Shown: piece by piece, positions 29,704-39,603 of the stretch
Numbering within the stretch: the stretch's first letter is position 1
How the letters are laid out: each line of letters begins with the position of its first letter
Source of the DNA: Gemmatimonadota bacterium
GTDB taxonomy: Bacteria; Gemmatimonadota; Gemmatimonadetes; Gemmatimonadales; Gemmatimonadaceae
Length of the DNA stretch: 45,267 nt
Reading direction: 5' to 3'
Assembly: GCA_031127095.1 (NCBI GenBank)
Contig: JARIEX010000011.1
Span: 1 to 45,267, forward strand
Position numbers and translations under genes: made by a program
Notes under the pieces: model-generated
Database searches by the model: none
What the model saw: the letters and a program-made list of their open reading frames with translations, nothing else
Told to the model about the DNA's origin: nothing

Positions 29704-30945
29704 TTACTCCTGTCGCAGGGCGGCGATGGGGTCCAACCGCGAGGCGCGGCTGGCGGGGTAGAGTCCGGCCCCGATGCCGACGCCGGCGCCGGTGAGGAGG
29801 GCGGCGGCGATGGACCACGGGGCCACGGCTGCCGGCAGCGGCGTAAAGGCGGCGATCGTTTCCGCGAGACCGATGCCGAGGGCGATCCCGATGGCGGCGC
29901 CCAGCGTGCTCAGCGTGGCGGCCTCCACCAGGAACTGCGCCATGATGTCCTTGCGCTTGGCCCCAAGCGCCTTGCGTACGCCGATCTCCCGCGTGCGCTC
30001 GGCAACGGCTACGAGCATGATGTTCATGATGACCATCGCGCCGACCACGAGACTGATGGCGGGCAGGGCGGTGCCGAACAACACGAGGCGGCCTTTGAGC
30101 TGCTTGATGAACCCGAACGCCGCATCCTGCGTGACCAGGCCGAAGTCGTCGGGCTCGGCGGCGCGCAAACCGCGGAAGGCCCGCAGCGCGCTGCGCGCCG
30201 CTTCCATCCCCTCCGCGAGATCCTGCTGATTCGGCGCCTGCACGATCAACGACGAAATGTCACGCTGCGGCCGGATGATCCGGCCCATCGGTGACGTGTA
30301 CGGCGCAATGGCGAGGCGGTCGAGGGAGAAGCCGAACACCGACCCCTGCTTCTCGATCACGCCGATCACGGTGAATGGCACGCCGGCGATGCGGAGCTGG
30401 CGTCCTTCCGGATTCAGTCCCGGAAAGAAATGCTCCGCTACCTCGACGCCGATCACCAGCACCGGTGCACTGGTGCGCACTTCCTGGTCAGAGAACGCCC
30501 GCCCCTGCGTGACGGCAAATTTTTTGATGGCGAAGTAGTTGGCGTCGGTGGCCACCGACTGCACCTGCCGCGGGCGCGCGCCGGGCGCGGACGCGTACTT
30601 GAACGTTTCGCTCGCGATCGTAGCGCGCATGTTCGCCGGGAGCGCGGCGCGCACCACGTCGATCTCCGGCATCCGGATCAGCGGGCGCCGCTGCGCCAAT
30701 CGTGCGTCGGCCCCCCGGTTACCGCCGGGCCCCACATTGCTGAAGCGGCGTAACGTGAAGGTGTTCGCGCCGATGAGTCGGGCGGCGAAATCCTCCTCCA
30801 CGTAGCGCCCCATCCCTTCCACGATGGACACGACGGCGATGAGAAACATCACGCCGATGGTGACCCCGAGCAGGGTAAAAGCACTCTTGAGTTTCTGAAC
30901 CCGGATCTGGGACAGCGCCAGACCGATCGCGTCTCTAGTCTTCAC
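29704..30945 (-). CDS. MacB/FtsX-type ABC permease (first of four)
   Basis: 413 residues: KLKSAFTLLGVTIGVMFLIAVVSIVEGMGRYVEEDF (split) at the N-terminus, periplasmic MacB_PCD domain, then ERTREIGVRKALGAKRKDIMAQF and SRLDPIAALRQE. It follows the ATPase gene after a 65-base gap that holds a perfect hairpin, the only sizeable gap in the operon. Confidence 0.9.
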   Translation of the reverse strand: MKTRDAIGLALSQIRVQKLKSAFTLLGVTIGVMFLIAVVSIVEGMGRYVEEDFAARLIGANTFTLRRFSNVGPGGNRGADARLAQRRPLIRMPEIDVVRAALPANMRATIASETFKYASAPGARPRQVQSVATDANYFAIKKFAVTQGRAFSDQEVRTSAPVLVIGVEVAEHFFPGLNPEGRQLRIAGVPFTVIGVIEKQGSVFGFSLDRLAIAPYTSPMGRIIRPQRDISSLIVQAPNQQDLAEGMEAARSALRAFRGLRAAEPDDFGLVTQDAAFGFIKQLKGRLVLFGTALPAISLVVGAMVIMNIMLVAVAERTREIGVRKALGAKRKDIMAQFLVEAATLSTLGAAIGIALGIGLAETIAAFTPLPAAVAPWSIAAALLTGAGVGIGAGLYPASRASRLDPIAALRQE

Positions 30946-30972
30946 GTTGGATTAAATGACAGCCTCTGCAGG

Positions 30973-30996
30973 TCCGGCCGGTGAATACCGGCCGGA
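30973..30996. other. Perfect ten-pair hairpin between ATPase and first permease
   Basis: TCCGGCCGGT-GAAT-ACCGGCCGGA is an uninterrupted ten-pair stem with a four-base loop. No U tract follows on either strand, so a simple Rho-independent terminator is unlikely; a processing or stability element between the two parts of the operon is more plausible. Confidence 0.65.
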
Positions 30997-31010
30997 TCGT
31001 ACCGCACCAC

Positions 31011-31813
<803 letters not shown>

Positions 31814-31817
<4 letters not shown>

Positions 31818-33097
31818 GACTTCGTTCCGGCGGCGGCTTTCTTCTCCTCGGCCTTGGGCGTCTGGATCAGCGCGCCGTCCTTGAGTTCGCGGATGGCCTG
31901 GTAGGTACCGGCTACGATCGTCTCGCCCGCCTTGAGACCACTGAGCACTTCGAAGTGCCGCTCGCCCGCGATCCCGACCTTGACCTGACGGAAGCTGACC
32001 TTCTTGTCCGGCCCCACCACGAACACCCCTTCCACGTCGCGCTTACCCACTTCCTTGGCCGGCTCACGTCCCACGGTCACGGCGGAATCGGCATTGGGCA
32101 GCTCCTCGTTCTCGCGCACGGTCAGGGCGATGATCGGAATGCTGAGCACCTTCGTCCGCGACGCCGTGACGATCTTGGCGGTGGCCGAGAAGTCGGGGCG
32201 GGTTTCGAGCGGCGGGTTCACGAGCTCGACGCGCACTTCGTAGTCGATGGCTTGATCGCCGGTGTTCGCGGCGGCGGTCTTGGTGACCGAACTGTTCGAG
32301 ATCTCGACCACGCGACCGACGAAGGTGGTGTCCGGGAAGGCGTCGATCTGGATGAGCGCGGAATCGCCCACGCTGATGCGCGCCACGTCGGTCTCGTCCA
32401 CCTTGACCTTCGTTTCCAGCACGCTCATGTCACTGATCGTCATGAGCGTGGCGGCGTCCTTGTTGAGCGTGCCCATGATGGCCGTTTCGCCCTCTTCCAC
32501 GTTGAGCCGCGTGATCTTCCCGCTCATGGGCGCGACGATCGTGGTGCGGTTCAGCGCCTGACGCGCATCGCGCACCGAGGCCACCGCCTGGTCTACGCTG
32601 AAGCTCGCCGCGGCGGCCAACTCCTTGTTCACGTCGGCCTGCGTCTTGAGCTGCTCGAGCTGCTCGTCGCTCACGAGGTCCGGCGACTGCTGCTTGATCT
32701 TGAGGGACCGTTCGTAGTTGCGCTGCGCTTGCAGCAGGCTGGCGCGCGATTGCGCCGACTGAGCGCGCGACGACGCCAGAAAGGCCTCCGACCGCTGCAA
32801 TGCGGCGGTGACCTGCTCGGGGTCGATCTGGAGCAGGAACTGCCCCTTCTTGACGACGTCGCCTTCCTTCACGGCAAGGCGCACGATCTTGCCCGTCACG
32901 TCGGCCGACACATCGACCTTGGTGCGCGGCTGGATCTGGCCGCTCGCGGTGACAGACGCCACGAGGTCGCGTGTTTCGACGGCTTCGATGCGCACCTCCA
33001 CCGGCTTGACGCTGTTCTTCTTCGCACTCAGGAACGCCAGCGCGGCGATGCCCGCCACGACCACGCCACCAATCCCGATCTTCACACCTTTCGTCAT
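31814..33097 (-). CDS. Periplasmic membrane fusion protein (MacA/HlyD type)
   Basis: 427 residues. N-terminal membrane anchor [23 protein letters not shown] (about residues 7-24), lipoyl halves around [19 protein letters not shown] and [16 protein letters not shown], with a coiled-coil hairpin between them ([20 protein letters not shown]...). The beta-barrel and membrane-proximal domain follow. It bridges the inner-membrane exporter to the TolC-like protein encoded 12 bases upstream. C-terminal residues are Lys/Ala-rich. Confidence 0.92.
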
Positions 33098-33109
33098 GAC
33101 TGCTCTCTG

Positions 33110-34594
33110 TTAGCGGATGGGCCGGCCGACGGCGTTTTCAAGCGCGGCAAATGCCCGTTGGACATCATAAATGGCGGTAATGCGATCGGTCTCGGCGCGT
33201 TCGTAGTCCCCGCGCGCCTGCACGAGATCGACGATGCTGATGGCGCCGACGCGGTAGCGCTCCTGCGCCAGCGACAGGGCCGTGCGGGCCGTGCGCACGT
33301 TCTGCTCCTGCAGCACCACCGTCTGCTGGGCCGTGCTCAGCGAGAGGGAGGCCGCGGTCACGTCGGCGGTGATGCGCAGCTCCTGCGCGCGCACGTCGTT
33401 CTGCGCATTCCGGCGCTGCACGCTGGCCTGCTCGATCTGCTGCTCCCGACGGAAGCCGTTGAAGACGGGCAGGGAAAAGCTGGCGGAGAGGCTGTACGGA
33501 TTGCGTGTGAAGTCGAGCGGATATTTGCCCTGGGCAGCGCGGATGGCGGCTTCCTGCGCCGACGAGAACGTGATCGCGTTGCACTGCGTCAGATTGTTGG
33601 GCAGGCCGAGACGGTCACGCACCTCCTCGGTGCGGATGCACGAGGCCTTGCCGGCCAGGGTGCTCGTCTGGCTCTGGTTGATCAGCAGCCCGGTGTTGGT
33701 GAAGCGGTTGGTAAACGCCGACACGTTGGCCGAGAGGGACATCGACGGGTAGTAGGCGCTGCGTGCCGACGCCTGCGAGCGGCGCGCGGCTTCTTCGCGG
33801 GCGCGGAAGGCGCCGAGCGCCGGGTTGGAGCGCCTGGCGAGGTCCATCACGGCCGCGAGATCGATCACCGGGGGGGCGGGGAGCACCGGGTCGAGCTTGG
33901 CGTCAGGGGTGGGGTCGATACCGATCTGCTGGAAGAGCCGCACGATTTCGATGGCGGCCTGGTTGCGCGCATTCAGCGACGCGACGCGCTGCTGGCCGTC
34001 GGCGACTTCCGCACGCTGCACATCGAGCTGGGTGCCGGAGCCCACCTGCAGGCGGGCGCGGGCCAGCTGCAACTGCGTCTGCGTGGTGGCTTGCAGGGTG
34101 TCCTGCAGCGAGGCGCGCGCCTGCGCCTGCAGGGCCGAGAGGTACTGGTTGGTGACATCGTTGCGCACGCGCTGTTCAGCGGTGGCGATGTCCGCTTCCG
34201 TGGCGTTCTGATTGGCAAGGATGGCACGCCGGTCGTTGATCGACGCCATCGACACGTTCAGCGAGGCCGAGACGCTGGCATCGGTGGACAGCTGGTCGTT
34301 GGTGGAGCCGAACCCCTGACCCTGAAAGAAGGTCTGACGGCCTTCGCGATAGCCGCCACCCATGCTGGTGTTCACGCTGGGGAGGAAGGCGCCATTCGCG
34401 GCGCGCACGGCCGCGGCGGCCGTGCGCCGGGCGTTCGTGGAGCTTTGCAGCGCGGGATTGTTGCGCCGCGCCAGCGCGAGGGCGTCGGTGAGGGTCAGGA
34501 CGGCACCGGGGGCCGGCGCTTGCGCGACGGCGGCTGCCGGAAGGGCCCCGCCAACGGCCAGGCCAAGCGCGAGCGCAACAGCGTGAATTCTCAT
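33110..34594 (-). CDS. TolC-family outer-membrane efflux protein
   Basis: 494 residues with a signal peptide (MRIHAVALALGLAVGGALPA, cut near AVAQA). Two outer-membrane-efflux repeats follow: LTLTDALALARRNNPALQS near residue 35 and VIDLAAVMDLARRSNPALGAF near residue 245, each leading into long helices (GSGTQLDVQRAEVADGQQRV, RYRVGAISIVDLVQARGDYE). A two-Cys loop (ASCIRTEEV...TQCNAITF) near residues 322-345 is unusual. It is first in the exporter operon; ATG 34594 was chosen because the signal peptide begins there. Confidence 0.93.
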   Translation of the reverse strand: MRIHAVALALGLAVGGALPAAAVAQAPAPGAVLTLTDALALARRNNPALQSSTNARRTAAAAVRAANGAFLPSVNTSMGGGYREGRQTFFQGQGFGSTNDQLSTDASVSASLNVSMASINDRRAILANQNATEADIATAEQRVRNDVTNQYLSALQAQARASLQDTLQATTQTQLQLARARLQVGSGTQLDVQRAEVADGQQRVASLNARNQAAIEIVRLFQQIGIDPTPDAKLDPVLPAPPVIDLAAVMDLARRSNPALGAFRAREEAARRSQASARSAYYPSMSLSANVSAFTNRFTNTGLLINQSQTSTLAGKASCIRTEEVRDRLGLPNNLTQCNAITFSSAQEAAIRAAQGKYPLDFTRNPYSLSASFSLPVFNGFRREQQIEQASVQRRNAQNDVRAQELRITADVTAASLSLSTAQQTVVLQEQNVRTARTALSLAQERYRVGAISIVDLVQARGDYERAETDRITAIYDVQRAFAALENAVGRPIR

Positions 34595-34657
34595 AGAGTG
34601 CAAACGGGTGGGAGACGACGTCTGAGTGGCGTACGCGCCACGGACTGTGATGGTTTC

Positions 34658-34679
34658 AAAAAATTGGACCGATGGGTCC
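34658..34679 (-). terminator. Rho-independent terminator after the secreted unknown
   Basis: On the minus strand GGACC-CATC-GGTCC (34666-34679) is followed after two bases by six U residues (34658-34663). The stem is short (five pairs) but the U tract is perfect. It lies 19 bases after the stop at 34698 and insulates that gene from tolC. An inverted repeat TGGCG-TACG-CGCCA (34627-34640) nearer tolC could be a regulatory site. Confidence 0.65.
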
Positions 34680-34697
34680 GGACGTCGACCGGCAGCG

Positions 34698-35423
34698 TCA
34701 ACGCGGCACATCGTCGCGGATCGCCTCGAGACGGCGGGCCGGAATCGACAGGCGCAGCAACCGCCCGTCCGCGTCGGTCCACACCAGCCGGCGATCACCA
34801 TCGCCGACCACCACCCGCCACCGACGGGCGTCGCGCCGTCCCCCCGCCAGCGTGATCGTGTCCGACACCGCCTCGAGGACGACGCGCACGGCACCCTGAC
34901 CGTTGGCCGTCGGGGTGAGGCTCGGCAGAGTCACGCCGCTGTCCACGGCGAGCGCCCGGTTGTGCACCAGCAGCGCGTACTGGACGACACCGTCGTCTTC
35001 CACCACCACCGCACCCGGGCGCAGCAAGTACTCGCGTGCCGCTTCGCCGGTGGAGCTGCGCGCGAGCGTCGCAAAGCGCCCCCGCACACGCTGACCGCCC
35101 AGCCGCAGCGTCACATCGGCCCCTTGGCGCGCCTCGACGGAGTAGCGCACCGGCGTCCCGGCGGAATCCGTCTCGAGGCGCATGGCCACGCGGCGATCGC
35201 CGATGGCCGATTCCGACCGGACTTCCAGCGTGCCGCCGTCCGGCGACTGCACGCGTTGCACCGAAAACTGTTCGCGCCCCGCGCGCTGCCCGTTGATGAG
35301 CAGCGTGAAGCTGCCAACGTCCAGCCGTCCGGGTTGCGCGAACGGTGCGGCCGGCCGCGACGCGGCGAGCAGCGGGAGGAGCACGATCGGCAGCACGCGC
35401 CGGGGGACGGAAAACACAGGCAT
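34698..35423 (-). CDS. Secreted protein of unknown function
   Basis: 241 residues from ATG 35423. N-terminal signal peptide (VLPIVLLPLLAASRPAAPFA), then a beta-rich domain beginning LDVGSFTLLINGQRAGREQF and ending LRLSIPARRLEAIRDDVPR. The pattern of repeated short strands (GTPVRYSVEARQGADVTLRL, RRWRVVVGDGDRRLVWTDADG) resembles periplasmic or outer-membrane-associated beta-barrel-like domains; I do not assign a family. It is a single-gene unit with its own terminator, divergent from the sensor kinase. Confidence 0.78.
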   Translation of the reverse strand: MPVFSVPRRVLPIVLLPLLAASRPAAPFAQPGRLDVGSFTLLINGQRAGREQFSVQRVQSPDGGTLEVRSESAIGDRRVAMRLETDSAGTPVRYSVEARQGADVTLRLGGQRVRGRFATLARSSTGEAAREYLLRPGAVVVEDDGVVQYALLVHNRALAVDSGVTLPSLTPTANGQGAVRVVLEAVSDTITLAGGRRDARRWRVVVGDGDRRLVWTDADGRLLRLSIPARRLEAIRDDVPR

Positions 35424-35489
35424 CAAGGAAAGATAACAGAACCGGGCCGTCCCCTTCGCCAGACAGGGGCCCGCGGGGTATTGTGGGCC

Positions 35490-38400
35490 ATGTTCTCTGG
35501 TGCGCGCCTCGCGCGATTTGGTTCGTGGCCTGTCGGGTGGGTCGCGGCGGCCTCCACGGCGCTCGTGGCCGCCGCGTGGTGGCAGCAGGATCCGGCGTGG
35601 GCGTCGCTCATCGTCGCGGCCCTCGCGACGGGTGCGGCGGCGTGGCGGCTGCCCACGGTGCGACGGCCGCGTGTCGTGGCGGCCGGCACGGTGCTGCTGC
35701 TCGCGATCACGGTCGCGCTCGCCGTGGTCGAGACCGTCACGCTGTCGTCGGTGCGGCGGGACTGGGCGGCGTGGTCGGCCGGCGAGCGCGAGGATCGCGC
35801 GCAGCGAGTGGCGGCGCGGCTCACCGAGGTGGCGGCGACGTTGCGCCGCGCCGCCGAGGCGCGCGTCAGCGACGAGGGTATGCTCGAGACGCTCGCCCGG
35901 GAGGCTGAACCGCTGCCTCGCGATGTCGAGTCGGCGCTGCTCGTGTTCCGCGACGGCCGCCTGCTCGCGCGGGCGGGTCAGATGCGCACACCGATTGCCG
36001 CCGGCGCGCCGGTGGGCGTTCGTCTGGTGGAGGGCGCGTTTCACACGTCGCTCGTGGCACGCGCGCGCTCCAACGACGGGCGGCTGGAGGCCGTGGCGGT
36101 GGCGCTGGTGGCCTCGGCCCCGCCCGCCGACCGGTTTGCCCGTCCGCTCCTGAACCGCGTGTGGGGGCGGACCGACGTGGCGCACACGATCGTCGAATCG
36201 CCCGACTCCAGCAGTGTCGCGCCGGGATCGACGGTCGTCGTGGTCCCCGAGGGACGGACCCGGCTGGCGCGGGTCCGTGCGCTCGATTTTTCAGAGGGGG
36301 AGACGCGGCTGGCCTTGCTGCAGCGCGCCCGCACCCGCACCAATCTGAGTCTCGGACTCGCCCTGCTGTGTCTGCTGCTCGGCGCCTGGCGACGACCGGC
36401 CACCACGGGGCAGCGGGTGGCCGTGGCCGCCGCCGCGTTACTCGCCATCGCGGTGGCACCGCTCACCGCGCTGTCCAACGTGTCCCCGCTCTTCGATCCG
36501 GCAAGCTACTTCGCGGCCATGGGCGGGCCGCTGACCTCCAATGTGGCCGCGCTGCTCATGAGCAGCGCGCTCGTGCTGGCGGTGCTGCTGTTGATGCTGC
36601 GCCGGCCGGGGCCAGCGCTCCCCCATCTGCCGGCGCTGATTATCCTCGCGGCCGTCGCGACCGGTGGCCCCGTGCTGCTGCGTGATCTGGCGCGCGGCAT
36701 TGCGGTGCCGGCCGCCGGTGCCGGATTCAGCTTGTGGGCGGCGTGGCAACTGGCCCTCGCGCTGGCCGGCGTGGTGGTCCTCCTGCTCGGGGCCAGTGCC
36801 GGTCGCGCCGTACTGGGCGCCCGTCGCGGCCTGCCAGCCACGGGGGCGCCAGTGCTCGCGCTGCTGAGTGCCGTCGCGGCACCGGTCCTGTGGGATGCCC
36901 CAGGCGGGTGGCCCGTGTGGTATCCGGCGCTGTGGGTGGCGGCCATGATCGTGCTGGCGTTGACGCGTCGCGGGGTGGGGCAGGTGGTGGCCGCGGCCAT
37001 CGTGGCGGGAAGCGCCGCGGTGACGTTGACGTGGGGGGGCACGGCGCGTGCGCGGATGGATCTCGCACGGCACGATCTGGAACGCATCTCGGCGGTGGAC
37101 GAAAACGCGTCCCGCCTCCTCGAGCGCTTCGCGACGGCGATGCGCGACGAAGTGCGGCCCGTGCGCAGCGTCGATGCGCTCTTGCGACGCTATGCGGCCA
37201 GTGAACTGGCGTTGGCCGGCTATCCGGCGCGACTGGCGCGCTGGGCGCCCGACGAGCTCACCGTGCCGGTATCGGATCTCGCGCTGGCACCGGTGAACGA
37301 CACGATCGGCGCGCAGGCGATCATCGCCGCCATGGCACGTGAGAGCGGCAGTGTGGAAATCCGCGCCGTTGGCGATGGTCCCACCACGCTCCTGGTGGCG
37401 GCCGTGCCGGCGCCCGACGGCGTGGTGACCACGATCACGGTACCGCCGCGCACGCGCCTGCTGCCGGTCGATCCGTTTGCCGCGTTCACGGGGGTCACCG
37501 GCGCGCGCGGCACCGCCGCGCCGTACCGCCTGGCGCTGGCACCGCCGATGGCAGGCGACACGCTGGCTCAGCCTCTCACGTGGCGCCGGCGCGGTGATGC
37601 GATGCACGGCGACGGCGTCGCGGGTGCGGGGATCGACGTGCGGCGGGTCCACGTGGAGGTCGCGCTGGGCACGCTCGCATCGTTGCTCCCACGCGGCGCG
37701 CTGTTGATCGCGCTCGATGTGCTCGTCGTGATGCTGCTCTGGTCGGCCACCGCCGCGGCCGACGGCGCGCTCGCGCGCCTCGTGCGACTGCGTCGTGCCC
37801 GTTGGTCGCGGTCGTACCGTGTCCGGCTAAGCGGTGCGCTGCTGGCGTTCTTCGTGGCGCCGGCGGCGGTGTTCTCGGCGTGGGCGTGGTATCGACTTCA
37901 GGACGACGATCGCGCGGCCCGCGAGCTGCTCGTGCGGGAAACGCTGCGCGTGGCGGCCGCTGAGGCGGAGCAGCGTGCCTTGGAGACGGCACCGTCCAGC
38001 ACCGGGGCGCCGCTCTTTTTGTACCGTGATGGGCAGCTGAGCGCGGCCAGTGCGGCGCTGCTCGATGCGCTCGCGCCGCTCGGCCGGCTGCTGCCGGTCG
38101 CGCGGCGCACCGATGATGCCGGCATCGACGAACTCTTCACGACCCAGCGCCTTACGGTCGGCGAGCGGCAGGCACTGGTCGGTTTCCGCGTGCTCCCGGC
38201 GGGTCCGGCCGAGCTCGTGCTGGCCACGCCGGCGCGCGGCGACGAATTCGCCCTCGATGCGCGACGCGAAGACCTGGGCATCCTGCTGCTGTTTGCGTCG
38301 CTCATGGGCGCGCTCGCCGCGATCTGGTCCAGCGGGCTGGCGGCGCGCGCGCTGGCGCGGCCCGTTGGAGCACTGCGGCAGGCCGCCTTGGCGTTGGCGG

Positions 38401-39575
38401 CGGGACGGGAGGTGCCCACGCTGGGTGCGGCACCGGCCACCGAGTTTGCGCCGGTGTATCGCGCCTTCGGCCGCATGGCCGGCGACCTGGCCACCAGCCG
38501 GGCGGCGCTCGAGGCGGCGCAACGCCGCACCGAGGCCGTACTGCAGCACGTGGCCAGTGGCGTGCTGGCCTTGCGCACGCGCGAGGCGCCGGACGCGCCC
38601 GAACACGCCGTTGAGATCCTGATCGCGAATCCGCGTGCCGAAACGATGCTTGGCCTCTCGCTGCACGGGATGCCGACCTCACTGGCCGAGCTGCCGTCCA
38701 CGCTCGCGCCGCTGGTGGACCGGTCGGTGGCCTTCCTTGCCGGCACGCTCGACGATGATGCCTTCGACCTGCTGGTGCTCGGGCGTCAGATGCGGGCCCG
38801 CCTGACCCGGTTGCCGCACGGTGCCGTGCTCACGCTTGACGATGTCACGGAGCTGGCCACCGCACAGCGCGTGCTGGCGTGGGGCGAGATGGCGCGGCAG
38901 GTGGCCCACGAAATCAAGAACCCGCTCACGCCGATCCGGCTCGGCGTGCAGCATTTGCGGCGCGCGTATCGCGACCAGCGGGGCGACTTCGGCGCGATCC
39001 TCGACACGAACGTGTCACGTATTTTGGCGGAGATCGATCACCTCGATGAGATCGCGCGCGCCTTTAGCCGGTACGGCACGGCACCCACGGATCGCGTGCC
39101 GCCGGTGCCGGTCGACGTGGTGGCGGTGGTGCAGGATGTGCTGGCGCTCGAACGGTTGGGTGACCAGGCCGACGGTGAGGATCGCATCCGCTGGGACTTC
39201 GCGGTGCCGGAGTCCGGTGGGGAGCCGTCGCGGGCAGTGGCGCTGGCCCTCGCGCAGCGTGATGAGTTGCGCGACGTCGTGTTGAACGTGCTGGAAAATG
39301 CACGGTTGGCCCACGCCACGGTCGTGTCGGTGCAGTTGTCGTCCACGGCCACGCACGTCGTGCTGGACGTGACGGACAACGGCGGGGGCATTCCCGCCGA
39401 CGTCTTGCCGCAGGTGTTCGAGCCGCATTTCTCGACGCGCACGAGCGGCAGCGGGTTGGGACTCGCGATCAGCCGCCGGTTGATCGAGGGGTGGGGCGGC
39501 ACGATCGGCCTCACGAGCACCGTCGGGGTCGGCACCACCGTTCGGATCACGCTGCAGCGTCCGCCCTCGGCATGA
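35490..39575 (+). CDS. Large NtrY-like membrane sensor histidine kinase
   Basis: 1361 residues from ATG 35490; the frame is open far upstream but that reads across the divergent gene. Many hydrophobic segments occur, two near residues 10-75 and a block at about 280-510, followed by a second extracytoplasmic region and a helix pair near 725-800. A HAMP-like stretch (ARALARPVGALRQAALALAAG, near 955) and a PAS-like domain (near 1010-1100) precede the kinase core. The phospho-acceptor is in ARQVAHEIKNPLTPIRLGVQ (His1140), the N-box is VLENARLA, then DNGGGIP and GSGLGLAISRRL. HEIKNPLTPI is typical of NtrY. No response regulator gene is adjacent. The signal it reads is unknown. Confidence 0.88.
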   Translation: MFSGARLARFGSWPVGWVAAASTALVAAAWWQQDPAWASLIVAALATGAAAWRLPTVRRPRVVAAGTVLLLAITVALAVVETVTLSSVRRDWAAWSAGEREDRAQRVAARLTEVAATLRRAAEARVSDEGMLETLAREAEPLPRDVESALLVFRDGRLLARAGQMRTPIAAGAPVGVRLVEGAFHTSLVARARSNDGRLEAVAVALVASAPPADRFARPLLNRVWGRTDVAHTIVESPDSSSVAPGSTVVVVPEGRTRLARVRALDFSEGETRLALLQRARTRTNLSLGLALLCLLLGAWRRPATTGQRVAVAAAALLAIAVAPLTALSNVSPLFDPASYFAAMGGPLTSNVAALLMSSALVLAVLLLMLRRPGPALPHLPALIILAAVATGGPVLLRDLARGIAVPAAGAGFSLWAAWQLALALAGVVVLLLGASAGRAVLGARRGLPATGAPVLALLSAVAAPVLWDAPGGWPVWYPALWVAAMIVLALTRRGVGQVVAAAIVAGSAAVTLTWGGTARARMDLARHDLERISAVDENASRLLERFATAMRDEVRPVRSVDALLRRYAASELALAGYPARLARWAPDELTVPVSDLALAPVNDTIGAQAIIAAMARESGSVEIRAVGDGPTTLLVAAVPAPDGVVTTITVPPRTRLLPVDPFAAFTGVTGARGTAAPYRLALAPPMAGDTLAQPLTWRRRGDAMHGDGVAGAGIDVRRVHVEVALGTLASLLPRGALLIALDVLVVMLLWSATAAADGALARLVRLRRARWSRSYRVRLSGALLAFFVAPAAVFSAWAWYRLQDDDRAARELLVRETLRVAAAEAEQRALETAPSSTGAPLFLYRDGQLSAASAALLDALAPLGRLLPVARRTDDAGIDELFTTQRLTVGERQALVGFRVLPAGPAELVLATPARGDEFALDARREDLGILLLFASLMGALAAIWSSGLAARALARPVGALRQAALALAAGREVPTLGAAPATEFAPVYRAFGRMAGDLATSRAALEAAQRRTEAVLQHVASGVLALRTREAPDAPEHAVEILIANPRAETMLGLSLHGMPTSLAELPSTLAPLVDRSVAFLAGTLDDDAFDLLVLGRQMRARLTRLPHGAVLTLDDVTELATAQRVLAWGEMARQVAHEIKNPLTPIRLGVQHLRRAYRDQRGDFGAILDTNVSRILAEIDHLDEIARAFSRYGTAPTDRVPPVPVDVVAVVQDVLALERLGDQADGEDRIRWDFAVPESGGEPSRAVALALAQRDELRDVVLNVLENARLAHATVVSVQLSSTATHVVLDVTDNGGGIPADVLPQVFEPHFSTRTSGSGLGLAISRRLIEGWGGTIGLTSTVGVGTTVRITLQRPPSA

Positions 39576-39603
39576 CATCGCGTCGCCGGTTAAACTGTCT
39601 CGC

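Noticed and set aside
31955-34855. A 966-residue open frame on the plus strand opposite the exporter genes
   Set aside because: It is antisense to the fusion-protein and TolC genes, whose domains are clear. Its composition (Arg, His, Gly, Asp-rich) is that of a GC-rich shadow frame and shows no known motif.
34626-35489. Upstream extension of the sensor-kinase frame by 288 codons
   Set aside because: This part is antisense to the secreted unknown gene with a clear signal peptide, and the membrane helices typical of the kinase start at ATG 35490.
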